A stretch of DNA of 64,000 nt, taken from NCBI RefSeq assembly GCF_027484705.1, contig NZ_JAIXSL010000003.1, positions 1 to 64,000 on the forward strand. Direction: 5' to 3'. The stretch's first letter is position 1; the number at the start of each line of letters is the position of its first letter. Origin of the DNA: Flavobacterium sp. (GTDB taxonomy: Bacteria; Bacteroidota; Bacteroidia; Flavobacteriales; Flavobacteriaceae). The position numbers and the translations under genes were made by a program. The notes beneath the pieces were generated by a model. It made no database searches. It was not told the DNA's origin and was given only the letters and a program-made list of their open reading frames with translations. Positions 8,241-18,087 of this stretch are shown in pieces.

Positions 8241-9425
8241 CTAAAATTCATCATATTTATCTCCGAAGGCAAAACTAAGCGAGAAGCGTAAGGTATTTTC
8301 CAGCGGGTTCTTTTGTTTTGCTGCTGAAAACAAATAAGAGACATCGACTTTGATAATGTTGTATTTGAATCCTGCGCCTAAAGAGAAAAATCTTCTGGCT
8401 CCTTTATCGGGGCTTTCATTGAAATAACCCAAACGAAACGCAAACGAATCTTGATATAAATATTCTGCGCCGACCGAGTAAGTGAATTCTTTTAATTCTT
8501 CACTCATACCGCCAGGAGCGTCATTAAACGATTTAAAAATTCCCGAAACCCAGCCGATTTTGTCATATTCTTCGTTGGCTTGTCTTTGGGTTTTATCTCC
8601 TGGATCATTAAAATTGCCATTCCCATTCAAATCTACTGGATCAATAGGAGTTGGGACTAACAATTTATTGACTTCCACACCTACAGAAACTTTATTGTAA
8701 TCGTCTAGGATGAAATCGAAGCCGGAACCCAATTTCATATTGGAAGGCAGAAAGTTTGATCCTTCGTCACCGGCCGCTTTATCGTAATTGATTTTCGGCC
8801 CTAGGTTCTGGAAATTGAATCCCCATCGCAATTTCCCGTTAAAGCTGTTGAAAGCCATTTCTTCGGATTGGTGAAAACCCGAAACATCAAAAGCAAACGA
8901 ACTTGCAGGAGCGGCTGAACTGGTTCCTTCGGTAGGAATCCTTAAATTGGAACGGATGTAACGTGCGCCTACAGACATCGAAAAGTAGTCGCTAAGTTTT
9001 AGGGCGTAAGATAAGTCTAGTGCATATTCTGCAGGTTTTACTACCGTTGGTTGGTCTTCGGCGTTTTGTCTTAATTCGATTTCTCCCAAACTGAAATAAC
9101 GAATGCTACCCGCAAAAGCGGCACGCTCGCTGTACTTGTTGAAATAAGTGACCTGTGATAGTGAAATATCATTAACCAATTCTACCAGATATGGCGTATA
9201 TCCTACTGAAAACCCTTGTTTGTCTGACGAAAAAGCATATTTCGAAGGATTCCATTGCTGGGAAAAAACATCGGGTGAAGTAGCTACACCATTGTCAGCC
9301 ATACCTGCCGCGCGGGCATCTCCGGCTACCAGAAGAAAAGGAACTCCTGTAGTAATGACTCGGGTTTGTGCTTTAGTAAATGGGACAATAAATATAAGGG
9401 CAATAACAGCAATAATCTTTTTCAT
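8241..9425 (-). CDS. porV: Type IX secretion outer-membrane protein PorV (LptO)
   Basis: The 394-residue protein begins with a signal peptide (MKKIIAVIALIFIVPFTKAQ). The mature part starts with the PorV signature region VITTGVPFLLVAGDARAAGM, then alternating beta-strand segments of a FadL-like 14-strand barrel, ending LRFSLSFAFGDKYDEF. In Flavobacterium and Porphyromonas, PorV collects T9SS cargo at the outer membrane, shuttles it from the translocon and works with the sortase PorU. It lies 36 bp downstream of porU on the same strand, as expected for this conserved locus. Length and motifs are normal. Confidence 0.95.
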   Translation of the reverse strand: MKKIIAVIALIFIVPFTKAQTRVITTGVPFLLVAGDARAAGMADNGVATSPDVFSQQWNPSKYAFSSDKQGFSVGYTPYLVELVNDISLSQVTYFNKYSERAAFAGSIRYFSLGEIELRQNAEDQPTVVKPAEYALDLSYALKLSDYFSMSVGARYIRSNLRIPTEGTSSAAPASSFAFDVSGFHQSEEMAFNSFNGKLRWGFNFQNLGPKINYDKAAGDEGSNFLPSNMKLGSGFDFILDDYNKVSVGVEVNKLLVPTPIDPVDLNGNGNFNDPGDKTQRQANEEYDKIGWVSGIFKSFNDAPGGMSEELKEFTYSVGAEYLYQDSFAFRLGYFNESPDKGARRFFSLGAGFKYNIIKVDVSYLFSAAKQKNPLENTLRFSLSFAFGDKYDEF

Positions 9426-9461
9426 TCTGATTTTTTAAAAGTTTACAAATATAGTATTTTA

Positions 9462-12400
9462 TTAAAGTATAACAAGTTTCTCGTACTTTTCTGTTTTGGA
9501 ATTGGTCAGCACTGATTTAACGGTGAGTTTGTATATATAAACCCCTTTCCCGATACGGTCGCCAAAATCATCTTTGCCGTCCCAGGTGATTTCCCTGCAG
9601 GTCGACTCAGCTGTAGTGACGGTTTGGTTTTTGGTCCAGACAATTTTTCCGGTAATCGTAAGCACTTGCACCTGAACTTCTAATGGCTCGAATGGTTTGT
9701 TGTGCGTAAACCAGAATTGGGTATAATTGACAAACGGGTTCGGGTAATTCAAAACATTGGTGATGGTAATTGATTCGTCGCCGACCACCACAAATTGGAT
9801 TTCGGAAGTGACCAGATTATTATAGACATCCCAAGCTTTGAAAGTAATGGTATGCAATCCTTTGGCTAAATTTCTGAATGGAAATTTCACTTTGCCGCTT
9901 TTATAATTGTCCAGTGCCGTTTCGTAATAATCGTTTAGTTTGTATGGATTGCTTTCGTCTCCATCCAATATAGCTACGATATCATGACCGATGCCACTCG
10001 CGGTATTGATCCCGTTTTCGTCTTCAAGAAAAGCCAGAAACAAAGGCGACTGATTGGTGATACCGCCGTTGATAAAAGTTTGGTCATTCATGTATAACTT
10101 CACTTTTGGAGGGATATTATCCGCGGCAGCATTCAGATTGACACCTCCGATTTTGATGTTCGTATTAACGCCTGTTTTGTCAAAAAGCGTCTGGCCTCTT
10201 TTGGCATATAAACTAATTCTTCCGTTATCGAGCGGGATGGCGATATCTCTTGGAACTACAAAGCCAAATTCAAACTGTCCGTTGGTTACGGTGGCGTTGC
10301 CTCTGAAAATGGTTTCCCCCAAAACATTAAAATTGATCGGCGTGCTGTTGCCATCATTATTTAAGGTCGTACGGGTGATTTTTTTGTCGAATATCTGAAC
10401 GGATAATTCTCCGTTGTAGGCAGGAAGCGGATTGTTGTTTTCGTCGGTTACATCGCCTGAAAGCTTAACGTAGGCTAGCGATTTGAAATCATCGATGGGC
10501 CCGGTTATAGGATTGTCATTCACTTTCGTGAGATTGATTCGCGGCTGCGGGATAGCCAATTTCAAAGCCGGATCTCCTAAATAGAACACCACATCGGTAC
10601 GCGGATTGTACTCGTTTTTGGCCAGTCTCAAGGCTTCGGCTATCGAAACATATTCATTCGAACCATAGGAGAAAAGGTATTTTGCGAGCACGTCGTTAAA
10701 ATCTTCTCCTGTACTTTGGTAAATTTCGCGAATCGTAGTGATCATTGAAATCGCACCGCCTTTCGGATTCCAATAAGTATATTCTCCTGCGGTGGGTCTG
10801 AACGGATTGTCGAATCTTGAAAATTCGCAAGTGATCGTAATGAACAACGGATATTTATAGCGGTTGCTTAGGTTTTGTCCGTCAGATTTTTCCCAGATGC
10901 GCTCCTGCGACAAACCATCCTCACCACCATGGCCGAGATAGTTGAACACCAAGGCTCCTTTTTCAAAATAATTGAATAAGTCTTTGCGCGCTTTTGGATA
11001 ACGGGCGCCACCGGCTGTGGTTTCCTGCACGTAGGAATCCAGGAGTATTTTTTCGTAATTCAAAAAGGGTTTTTGGGCTACGATGGTCTCTGCCATACTG
11101 TTGATGTTGGATTGCAGGCTGCGGTCACTGGTGCGGTCGGCATCGTCGGCTACGACCACGATATTATTGCGCCAACTTCCGTAGGATTGGATGTCATAAT
11201 AGTCAATCACCTTATTAACCAATTCGTCGGCCTGTGCGGTAGTATTGCCAATCATTCTGCCCACGGCAATATCGATAGTTCCGATACTACCAGGAGTGTC
11301 GAGGTCGCCTTCATTGTCATCCATCAAGCCGAAATAATCATCCGAAGCGAAAGAACTCGGATCGACCGAATAACTGTTTAATGCGTGAAAAATAGGGACA
11401 ATATTCCCTGCGATTGAAATCCTGTTCTTGAAATCAAAAGAAGCATCGCCGAAAAGGTTGAGATATTTTACATGTTTATCAGGAGCAGAAGCATTGAAAT
11501 AGACATATTTTACAAAATTCCTAATGGCGCCAATATCTTGTTTTCCTGAGCCAAACTCTTGATAGATCAGGTCGAGTGTTACCACTTTGACATTCAATTG
11601 GGAATTGTTCCTGTGGAAATTAGCCAGTTTTTCGGCTTGGTTTTTTAAAAATACCGGGCATACAATAAGATAATCGATGTCCTGAAACTGATTTTGCGCA
11701 TTGAGAAAAATCGTGCCTTTAAGATTCTGGTTGGCCACTCTGGTTCTTGATTCTGTTGCAGGCGTATAATAATCTGCCGGATCCAGAGCGACATACTTCG
11801 CAACAGTTCCGAAATTGGTCTTGAACGAGAAAGTACTTTGATTGTTGTTTGTCACTTTGGTTACGTTATAAATATCGCTAACGTTCCAGACCTGTTTGAT
11901 TGCTGAGGCATTGTTAATTTGAAATTCCCCAATTTGCGTGCTAGAAGCCGCCAGATCGTATTGGAAAGCAAACTGTTTTCCATAACCTATGAGATTTCTC
12001 TTCGATTTCAACCTGATGTAATCGAGGTATCCTTTTGAGTCAGGAACGCCGTTGTTGTTATACTTTATGTTGATGCTGATATTTTCAACGGCAGGAATGT
12101 CAGCGCTCAAGGTAGAAAAGTCTGCTTTTAAGGCCGCACTGACGGGAGTGAAGCTCATGTTTCCGATAGATACGCCATTGGCTTTTAAATCCATTGAAGT
12201 GCTGGTTGATGAAACAGCTGCAGCATATATGTAAGCTTTAATCGGAGTTGATGTGTTGATGTTGGGGATGTTAAAATCGAAATCCTGCTCGTCATCAAAA
12301 TCAAACTGTTCTCCAAACCAACGCCTTCCGAGTCTGGCGATGTTCACTTTGTCTAATTCGTGGTATTGATAATCATCAAAAGTCGTTAGAACCACATCGC

Positions 12401-13283
12401 TTGCCGCTGAAGGTTGTGACATTTCCTGAATTCTCTTCCCGTCGTTGCCCTGAACATTTACATAATAATAGGACTTAGAATCGTAGAGGTTGTTGGTGGT
12501 CTCACTTTCCTTATTCCACTGGTCGACGCCTTCTGCGTAAAAAAGGACATAGTCAGAGCCGTCAAAAACACCGTCATCTTCGCCCACTACCTGTATTGCA
12601 TTTTCAGCCAAATCTGCGGGATAATAAACGCTGTTTCTATGCGGAATCATGCGCCCACCGTTGCCATAAATCTTGATTTTTCTCGGATCGAGGCCGTCTA
12701 CATTAACGCCTAATCCGCTGAGGAAACTTCTCGATAGGATGTATACACCTGATTTGACTACGTAAAACCTAAACCAATCACCAGTGTTTAAAACAGAATT
12801 GGAAAGCACGTTGAATTCATTGTTGCCTGAGGAAAGCCGGTTTTCATTGGATGTAAAGGAATACGAAAATGATTTTATTTTTTTGAAGCCATCGCCTTCC
12901 TTAATAATAGGAGATAAGGAGATGAAAGCAAACAAGGTTTCTACGGATTTTAAGTTTTTTGCCGTAATATTGGGTGTGCTCGGGGTTGATGCTGCGGACA
13001 AATCGCCCATTTCGGCACGTGAAATACTTTCGTAAACAATGTTGGAGATTTGTATCGAATTCTCGTTGATTTCTTGGGTTATGGGTATTTTAAAATTGAA
13101 AAATAGTTGTCTGTTGTAGTTGTCAAATTCAAAATTCGATGGGTTGAATTGAGGTAATGTGACTTTTTCCTCACCCATATTCACGGAAGTTTTTTCAGAC
13201 CAATTGATAGTCATTTCGCCTTTCTGTTGTGCGAAAGTCAAGGCCGAAAACAAAAGCGTAATTAAGTAAACAATTTTTTTCAT
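9462..13283 (-). CDS. porU: Type IX secretion sortase PorU
   Basis: The 1273-residue protein is the gingipain-type (C25) protease that removes C-terminal signals from T9SS cargo. It has a signal peptide ending TFAQQ and a long N-terminal region. The peptidase domain carries the dyad His in NYLGHGGEDG near residue 783 and Cys in ITITCEFSRFD near residue 818. The Ig-like C-terminal end opens with NYPNPFVNYTQFWF and resembles a T9SS C-terminal domain (DFGDRIGKGVYIYKL); in known PorU this domain is retained. It lies directly upstream of porV and divergent from gldJ, the arrangement known from F. johnsoniae. Confidence 0.95.
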   Translation of the reverse strand: MKKIVYLITLLFSALTFAQQKGEMTINWSEKTSVNMGEEKVTLPQFNPSNFEFDNYNRQLFFNFKIPITQEINENSIQISNIVYESISRAEMGDLSAASTPSTPNITAKNLKSVETLFAFISLSPIIKEGDGFKKIKSFSYSFTSNENRLSSGNNEFNVLSNSVLNTGDWFRFYVVKSGVYILSRSFLSGLGVNVDGLDPRKIKIYGNGGRMIPHRNSVYYPADLAENAIQVVGEDDGVFDGSDYVLFYAEGVDQWNKESETTNNLYDSKSYYYVNVQGNDGKRIQEMSQPSAASDVVLTTFDDYQYHELDKVNIARLGRRWFGEQFDFDDEQDFDFNIPNINTSTPIKAYIYAAAVSSTSTSMDLKANGVSIGNMSFTPVSAALKADFSTLSADIPAVENISINIKYNNNGVPDSKGYLDYIRLKSKRNLIGYGKQFAFQYDLAASSTQIGEFQINNASAIKQVWNVSDIYNVTKVTNNNQSTFSFKTNFGTVAKYVALDPADYYTPATESRTRVANQNLKGTIFLNAQNQFQDIDYLIVCPVFLKNQAEKLANFHRNNSQLNVKVVTLDLIYQEFGSGKQDIGAIRNFVKYVYFNASAPDKHVKYLNLFGDASFDFKNRISIAGNIVPIFHALNSYSVDPSSFASDDYFGLMDDNEGDLDTPGSIGTIDIAVGRMIGNTTAQADELVNKVIDYYDIQSYGSWRNNIVVVADDADRTSDRSLQSNINSMAETIVAQKPFLNYEKILLDSYVQETTAGGARYPKARKDLFNYFEKGALVFNYLGHGGEDGLSQERIWEKSDGQNLSNRYKYPLFITITCEFSRFDNPFRPTAGEYTYWNPKGGAISMITTIREIYQSTGEDFNDVLAKYLFSYGSNEYVSIAEALRLAKNEYNPRTDVVFYLGDPALKLAIPQPRINLTKVNDNPITGPIDDFKSLAYVKLSGDVTDENNNPLPAYNGELSVQIFDKKITRTTLNNDGNSTPINFNVLGETIFRGNATVTNGQFEFGFVVPRDIAIPLDNGRISLYAKRGQTLFDKTGVNTNIKIGGVNLNAAADNIPPKVKLYMNDQTFINGGITNQSPLFLAFLEDENGINTASGIGHDIVAILDGDESNPYKLNDYYETALDNYKSGKVKFPFRNLAKGLHTITFKAWDVYNNLVTSEIQFVVVGDESITITNVLNYPNPFVNYTQFWFTHNKPFEPLEVQVQVLTITGKIVWTKNQTVTTAESTCREITWDGKDDFGDRIGKGVYIYKLTVKSVLTNSKTEKYEKLVIL

Positions 13284-13483
13284 TGATGTAAGAAACGTAT
13301 TTTAAAAGCAAATATTACAAAAAAGTAAAAATAAATCTTTTGGATAGCATCACGGCAATAAAAAAAATAAATTTGCGTTTCCGATTATAGACTCGTCATT
13401 AAGAGATGAAAATTTTTTAAAAAAGTGTTGCTATATAAAGGTTAATTCTTATATTGCGCCGAATTTATTACCTACTAAAAAGT

Positions 13484-15202
13484 ATGAAAGTAAACAAAAT
13501 TATGACTACCAAACTCTTACTATCTCTATTAATAGTGTTTAGTATTACTACTGGTTGTAGTAAAAAGTCAAGCTCGAAAAATTCATCAACGGCCACAGGT
13601 TGGAAGATTAATGATAAAAAAGGAGGCTTTCAGTATGCTTCCAATTTTAAAAAGCAAGAAACCGGACCTGGTTTAGTGATGGTGGAAGGCGGAACTTTTA
13701 CAATGGGTAAAGTTCAGGATGATGTGATGCATGATTGGAACAATACGCCAAATCAGCAACACGTTCAGTCATTCTACATGGATGAGACGGAAGTAACCAA
13801 CATGATGTATATGGAATACTTAGATTGGTTGAAACGCGTTTTTCCACCAGATCAGGAGAATTATAAAAACATTTACGAAGGAGCTTCTCCTGATACTTTG
13901 GTATGGAGAAACCGTTTGGGCTATAATGAGACCATGACCAACAACTATTTGAGACACCCGGCTTATGCGAGTTATCCTGTAGTTGGTGTTAACTGGATTC
14001 AAGCCGTGGAGTTCAGCAAATGGAGAACAGAACGTGTTAACGAAAACGTACTTGAGAGAGAAGGTTTCTTGAAAAAAGATGCTAAAGTTTTAGATGCTAA
14101 AGCGGATGCAACATTCAGTACTGAAACTTATTTAAATGCACCGACTAAAGCTTTTGGCGGAGATGAGAAAATTGTTTTGAAAGGAAGAAAAAATTCAAAA
14201 GCAAAACCTGCTAAAACAGGCGGGACCAAAGATCAGCCGGCAACGGAATCGGCGCAGAAAAATGTTTACGCTCAAAGATCTTCAGGATTGATTCTTCCGG
14301 AATACAGATTGCCAACTGAAGCAGAATGGGAATATGCCGCTGCTGCTGATGTAGGTCAAAGAGAGTACAACATCTATAAAGGTCAAAAGAAATATCCTTG
14401 GTCCGGAACATACACAAGATCAGGAAAAAGAAAAGTTAGAGGCGATCAATTGGCCAACTTTAAACAAGGAAAAGGAGATTACGGTGGTATTGCAGGATGG
14501 TCTGATGATGGTGCAGATATTACCAACGTTGTGAAATCTTACCCGCCAAACGATTTCGGATTGTATGATATGGCTGGAAACGTTGCCGAATGGGTTGCAG
14601 ATGTTTACAGACCAATTGTTGATGATGAGGCTAGTGATTTCAACTACTTCAGAGGAAACGTTTACACTAAAAACAAAATTGGTGAAGACGGAAAAGCAGA
14701 ATTAGTGACCACTGAGACACAAGTTTTCGATACTTTGTCTAATGGTAGAATTATGGCGCGTAACCTTCCAGGTCAATTGGCGCAAGTTCCTGTGGATGAA
14801 AAGGAAACTTACTTAAGACAAAATTTTGACAAAAGTGACGAAAGAAATTACAGAGATGGTGACAAACAATCTACACGTTATTTTGATTTCGGATCTGCTG
14901 AAGAAGAAGATGCTAAGAACAAGGAGAAACACAAGATGTATGATTCTCCAGTGCACAATGTTACCACGGATAGTTTGGGTAACATGATCAGAAAATATGA
15001 TAAATCCAACAAGAGAACAACATTGGTTAATGACAATGTAAGGGTTTATAAAGGGGGTTCATGGAGAGACCGCGCTTATTGGCTGGATCCGGCTCAAAGA
15101 AGATACTTCCCACAAGATATGGCTACTGACTACATCGGATTCAGATGCGCCATGTCGAGAGTGGGTCCAAAAGCCGACAAAAAGAAAAGACCAAGAAATT
15201 AA
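13484..15202 (+). CDS. gldJ: Gliding motility lipoprotein GldJ
   Basis: GldJ is an outer-membrane lipoprotein essential for gliding and T9SS function in F. johnsoniae. The product has a lipobox TTGC (Cys25) and a formylglycine-generating-enzyme-like (SUMF1) fold: MVEGGTFTMG near residue 66, DETEVTN, RLPTEAEWEYAA, GLYDMAGNVAEW and the end GGSWRDRAYW through YIGFRCAMSR. The catalytic cysteines of true FGE are not expected. I start at the ATG at 13484; the frame is open from a TTG at 13454, but those residues do not belong to the signal peptide. An ATG at 13502 is an alternative. It is divergent from porU and has its own terminator. Confidence 0.95.
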   Translation: MKVNKIMTTKLLLSLLIVFSITTGCSKKSSSKNSSTATGWKINDKKGGFQYASNFKKQETGPGLVMVEGGTFTMGKVQDDVMHDWNNTPNQQHVQSFYMDETEVTNMMYMEYLDWLKRVFPPDQENYKNIYEGASPDTLVWRNRLGYNETMTNNYLRHPAYASYPVVGVNWIQAVEFSKWRTERVNENVLEREGFLKKDAKVLDAKADATFSTETYLNAPTKAFGGDEKIVLKGRKNSKAKPAKTGGTKDQPATESAQKNVYAQRSSGLILPEYRLPTEAEWEYAAAADVGQREYNIYKGQKKYPWSGTYTRSGKRKVRGDQLANFKQGKGDYGGIAGWSDDGADITNVVKSYPPNDFGLYDMAGNVAEWVADVYRPIVDDEASDFNYFRGNVYTKNKIGEDGKAELVTTETQVFDTLSNGRIMARNLPGQLAQVPVDEKETYLRQNFDKSDERNYRDGDKQSTRYFDFGSAEEEDAKNKEKHKMYDSPVHNVTTDSLGNMIRKYDKSNKRTTLVNDNVRVYKGGSWRDRAYWLDPAQRRYFPQDMATDYIGFRCAMSRVGPKADKKKRPRN

Positions 15203-15220
15203 TTTCTTATGCGATAATTT

Positions 15221-15253
15221 AACAAAAGCCCTTTCATAGGGCTTTTGTTTTTT
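15221..15253 (+). terminator. Terminator after gldJ
   Basis: AACAAAAGCCC / GGGCTTTTGTT with a short loop, followed by T residues. It lies 20 bp past the gldJ stop and just in front of murF. Confidence 0.85.
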
Positions 15254-15263
15254 AAATTTCATT

Positions 15264-16547
15264 ATGGATATTCAAGACCTTCATCAATTATTTCTGCAAT
15301 GTCATTCCGTTTCGATTGATACCCGGAAAATACAGCCTCAATGTATGTTTGTGGCCATCAAAGGCGATCGTTTCGACGCCAACACTTTTGCTAAAGAAGC
15401 TATAGAGAAAGGTGCTCAGTATGTAATCATCGACAATTCGGATTACTATATAGACCAAAGGACAATATTGGTGGAGGACAGCTTGAAGGCGCTACAGCAA
15501 TTGGCACGATTTCACAGGGTTTATTTAAAACTACCAATCATTGCACTTACAGGTAGTAATGGTAAGACGACTACAAAAGAATTAATCCAAGTCGTTCTCT
15601 CTCAAAAATTTAATACAAAAGCAACCATAGGCAATCTTAATAACCATATCGGTGTGCCCTTGACGTTGCTTTCCTTTAACAGTAAGACCGAAATCGGGAT
15701 AGTAGAAATGGGCGCCAACCATCAAAAGGAAATTGAATTTTTATGCGATATCGCTCAGCCGGATTATGGTTACATCACCAATTTTGGCAAAGCGCATCTC
15801 GAGGGTTTTGGTGGTGTGGAAGGCGTCATTAAAGGGAAAAGTGAAATGTATACACATCTGTTGAATAGCCATAAAAAGGTTTTTGTCAATTTGGATGATG
15901 CGATTCAGGTTGAAAAAAGCCAAGGCATAGATGCTATTACTTTCGGCGTGAGAAATCCAAAGGCAGATACCAGTATCAGCGAGGTGCAAGCCAATCCTTT
16001 TGTGGAAATCGGTTTTTCAAATATTAGAGTCCATTCCCATTTGATTGGATTGTATAATGCTAATAATATCAATGCTGCGATTGCGATGGGACAATATTTC
16101 GGGGTTGATAACCATAACATCAAACAGGCTATAGAAAATTACATTCCTGAGAACAACCGTTCTCAATTGGTGAATCAAAATTCCAACGAAATTATACTCG
16201 ATGCCTACAATGCCAATCCGAGTAGTATGGCGGTTGCCATTGCAAACTTTAGTCAACTCGTTAAGAAAAATAAAGTGGCGATTCTTGGCGATATGTTTGA
16301 GTTGGGAAGCGAAAGTATTGAGGAGCATAAAGCTATTGTCGATTTGCTTTTGAATGAAAATACGATTGATTGTCACTTTATAGGGAAAGACTTCTATCAA
16401 AATAAAGTCGATCATGAGCATTTCTACTTTTACGATTCCTTCGAATCCTTTGTTGCAGCTCTAAAGCAAAGTTCTTTTCACGAAAAAACAATCCTGATTA
16501 AAGGCTCACGCGGTATGGCCTTGGAACGGATTTTAGAGTTTATCTAA
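15264..16547 (+). CDS. murF: UDP-MurNAc-tripeptide--D-Ala-D-Ala ligase
   Basis: The 427-residue cytoplasmic Mur ligase adds D-Ala-D-Ala to the UDP-MurNAc-tripeptide, the last soluble step of peptidoglycan precursor synthesis. The P-loop GSNGKTTTKE lies at residues 97-106. The central-domain motifs (GIVEMGANHQKEIEFL, TNFGKAHLEGFG) and the ADP-binding end NNRSQ...DAYNANPSSM fit MurF rather than MurC, D or E. It starts 61 bp after gldJ, behind the gldJ terminator. The gldJ-murF neighbourhood is known from other Flavobacteria. It converges with the endolysin-like gene, leaving 11 bp between stops. Confidence 0.95.
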   Translation: MDIQDLHQLFLQCHSVSIDTRKIQPQCMFVAIKGDRFDANTFAKEAIEKGAQYVIIDNSDYYIDQRTILVEDSLKALQQLARFHRVYLKLPIIALTGSNGKTTTKELIQVVLSQKFNTKATIGNLNNHIGVPLTLLSFNSKTEIGIVEMGANHQKEIEFLCDIAQPDYGYITNFGKAHLEGFGGVEGVIKGKSEMYTHLLNSHKKVFVNLDDAIQVEKSQGIDAITFGVRNPKADTSISEVQANPFVEIGFSNIRVHSHLIGLYNANNINAAIAMGQYFGVDNHNIKQAIENYIPENNRSQLVNQNSNEIILDAYNANPSSMAVAIANFSQLVKKNKVAILGDMFELGSESIEEHKAIVDLLLNENTIDCHFIGKDFYQNKVDHEHFYFYDSFESFVAALKQSSFHEKTILIKGSRGMALERILEFI

Positions 16548-16558
16548 AGTAAATAATG

Positions 16559-17323
16559 TTATCCATAGATGATAAACCCTTTTTTAATGGAGTTTATTTT
16601 TCTGTTGGTGAGCTTGAATACACCATAACCTTCTCTGCTATTGTCATTGTTTGTGTTGCCTTCGATGGTAGTGATGTAGCCATTGCCGATACTCTCCACG
16701 ATGCCGGTGTGGCCTTGACCTTTCCCAAAATCCATGATGAATATTGCCCCAGGTTTGATTTTTCCGGGGTTGGCTGTAGCTTCCGCAACAGGAATTTTAG
16801 TGCCCTTGGTACGGTTCCAGTGGTCTAACACACCAGCCGTTTTTATAGCCGGATTTGTCTCTCCGATTTCTTTCGCAGCCTTGTCAAAACACCAATACAC
16901 AAAAGCAGCACACCACGGATAATTTCCGGCGCTCGGATTTAACCCAACTGATTTTAAGTAAGCATCCACTTCCGGACCTCTGTTGCTGTGTGGTGGTTTT
17001 TCAACAACTCCGATTTGCGAGTTTGCTATTTCTAAAACTTTTTTTAATAGTGTAGTTTGCGGAACCAAAACAACTGGTTTGGCTATTGAAAATAATATAT
17101 CCCAGGTAACAGGGCCAATTCTGCCATCAGTAACCAATGGATTCCCCTTGTTGTCTGAATGTCTCGACTGAAACAACTTTACCGCCCGTAAAGTAATGTA
17201 GCCAAAATCACCATCTACTTCTATGGGGCCACATCCCTTGAAATTGAGTTGGTCTTGAATCGCTTTTACAATGTCCTTGTCGGCTTCCCCTCTTTCTATG
17301 ATTCTTTTTGGATAGTTCATCAT
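16559..17323 (-). CDS. Peptidoglycan-binding / CHAP-like hydrolase (endolysin-like)
   Basis: The 254-residue protein has an N-terminal PG_binding_1 domain (about 10-75: GPIEVDGDFGYITLRAVKLF...DGRIGPVTW). A CHAP/NlpC-like amidase domain (about 90-254) follows, with candidate catalytic Cys138 in YPWCAAFVYWC, His205 in GQGHTGIVE and Glu221 in TTIEGNTN. No signal peptide or membrane segment is visible, so export would need a holin, lysis or another route. That is typical of phage endolysins and of enzymes released by phage-like devices. No phage genes surround it. It may be a domesticated lysin or a toxin-like cell-wall hydrolase. Confidence 0.8.
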   Translation of the reverse strand: MMNYPKRIIERGEADKDIVKAIQDQLNFKGCGPIEVDGDFGYITLRAVKLFQSRHSDNKGNPLVTDGRIGPVTWDILFSIAKPVVLVPQTTLLKKVLEIANSQIGVVEKPPHSNRGPEVDAYLKSVGLNPSAGNYPWCAAFVYWCFDKAAKEIGETNPAIKTAGVLDHWNRTKGTKIPVAEATANPGKIKPGAIFIMDFGKGQGHTGIVESIGNGYITTIEGNTNNDNSREGYGVFKLTNRKINSIKKGFIIYG

Positions 17324-17753
17324 CTAAATATTTAGTATTTATAAATTATTTTGAAAACAATAAGCTCAGTATAAATGTATTAGATTCTGATGGTGTTGGC
17401 AATACCAATAAATACTAATTTAAGTTTTAAACTTTATAAGCGTAAATACTTATCTGCACAATCAAATTGAGTTTCAAAAATGGTTCAATACACCGGTTAA
17501 CGGTTCGATTTAAACAAGATTATAATAGATTTATTGGATTTACCGCTTCATTTTAATCAATAAGAGCGGAATAGTATTACGTATTTCTACAGAACAAGTA
17601 ATTTTTACCACTATTACGTAAGATTAATTTTAATAAATTTAGGAATGAACCGTCAGATTAAGTATTTTTACTTAACTAATGAAGTATAAATGCGTATTTT
17701 TTAATAACAGTAACCATGTTACATTTGAGTATAACTATAAAAAAATATACATT
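17324..17753. other. AT-rich intergenic region with repeated ATTACGTA motif
   Basis: No gene is seen in this 430-bp gap. It holds two copies of ATTACGTA: TATTACGTATTTCTAC at 17575-17590 and TTTACCACTATTACGTAA at 17604-17621. The same motif parts (TTTACCACTA and ATTACGTATTTC) recur at 20239-20264 in front of the unknown gene at 20404. This points to a common regulator; see findings. A start-like ATG upstream of 17754 is not supported. Confidence 0.5.
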
Positions 17754-18068
17754 ATGGCTTTAGATCAAAACACAGGTGGTGAAATTACACTCGCAGAAGC
17801 TCAGGAATATGTCAATGCCTTTAGAGCAAAATATCCGCAGGAAGTGAAAGCTTTTTTTATTGGTGCTGTTAATATTACAAAAATACTCAATCAGGAAAAC
17901 TGTATTGGCATCAGAATTTACAACGGCTATAATGATAAAGAAAACCGAATGAATCAGATTATGGTGGGCGTAGATAAAGATGAGAAAGATATGACCAAAG
18001 GGGTTATTATGAATCGGATGGTCTCTTGCCCTTATAATTGTGATAATCAAAGTCCTTTAATGACTTAA
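17754..18068 (+). CDS. Conserved hypothetical protein, 104 aa
   Basis: I do not recognise this family. The start ATG at 17754 (MALDQNTGGEITLAEAQEYV) follows an A-rich tract; the frame is open further upstream, but those residues (KCVFFNNSNHVTFEYNYKKIY) look like translated intergenic DNA. The product is soluble, slightly acidic, and has no signal peptide. It contains AYPQEV-like and GIRIYNGYND segments and ends with a Cys-containing MVSCPYNCDNQ. It is 19 bp ahead of the membrane-protein gene and the histidine kinase, and shares an upstream motif with the gene at 20404. Perhaps a target or partner of that two-component system. Confidence 0.65.
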   Translation: MALDQNTGGEITLAEAQEYVNAFRAKYPQEVKAFFIGAVNITKILNQENCIGIRIYNGYNDKENRMNQIMVGVDKDEKDMTKGVIMNRMVSCPYNCDNQSPLMT

Positions 18069-18087
18069 CAATAAATATGAATAGGTT

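Noticed and set aside
16559..17323. Prophage remnant
   Set aside because: Only one lysin-like gene is present; no integrase, capsid, tail or attachment site is visible.
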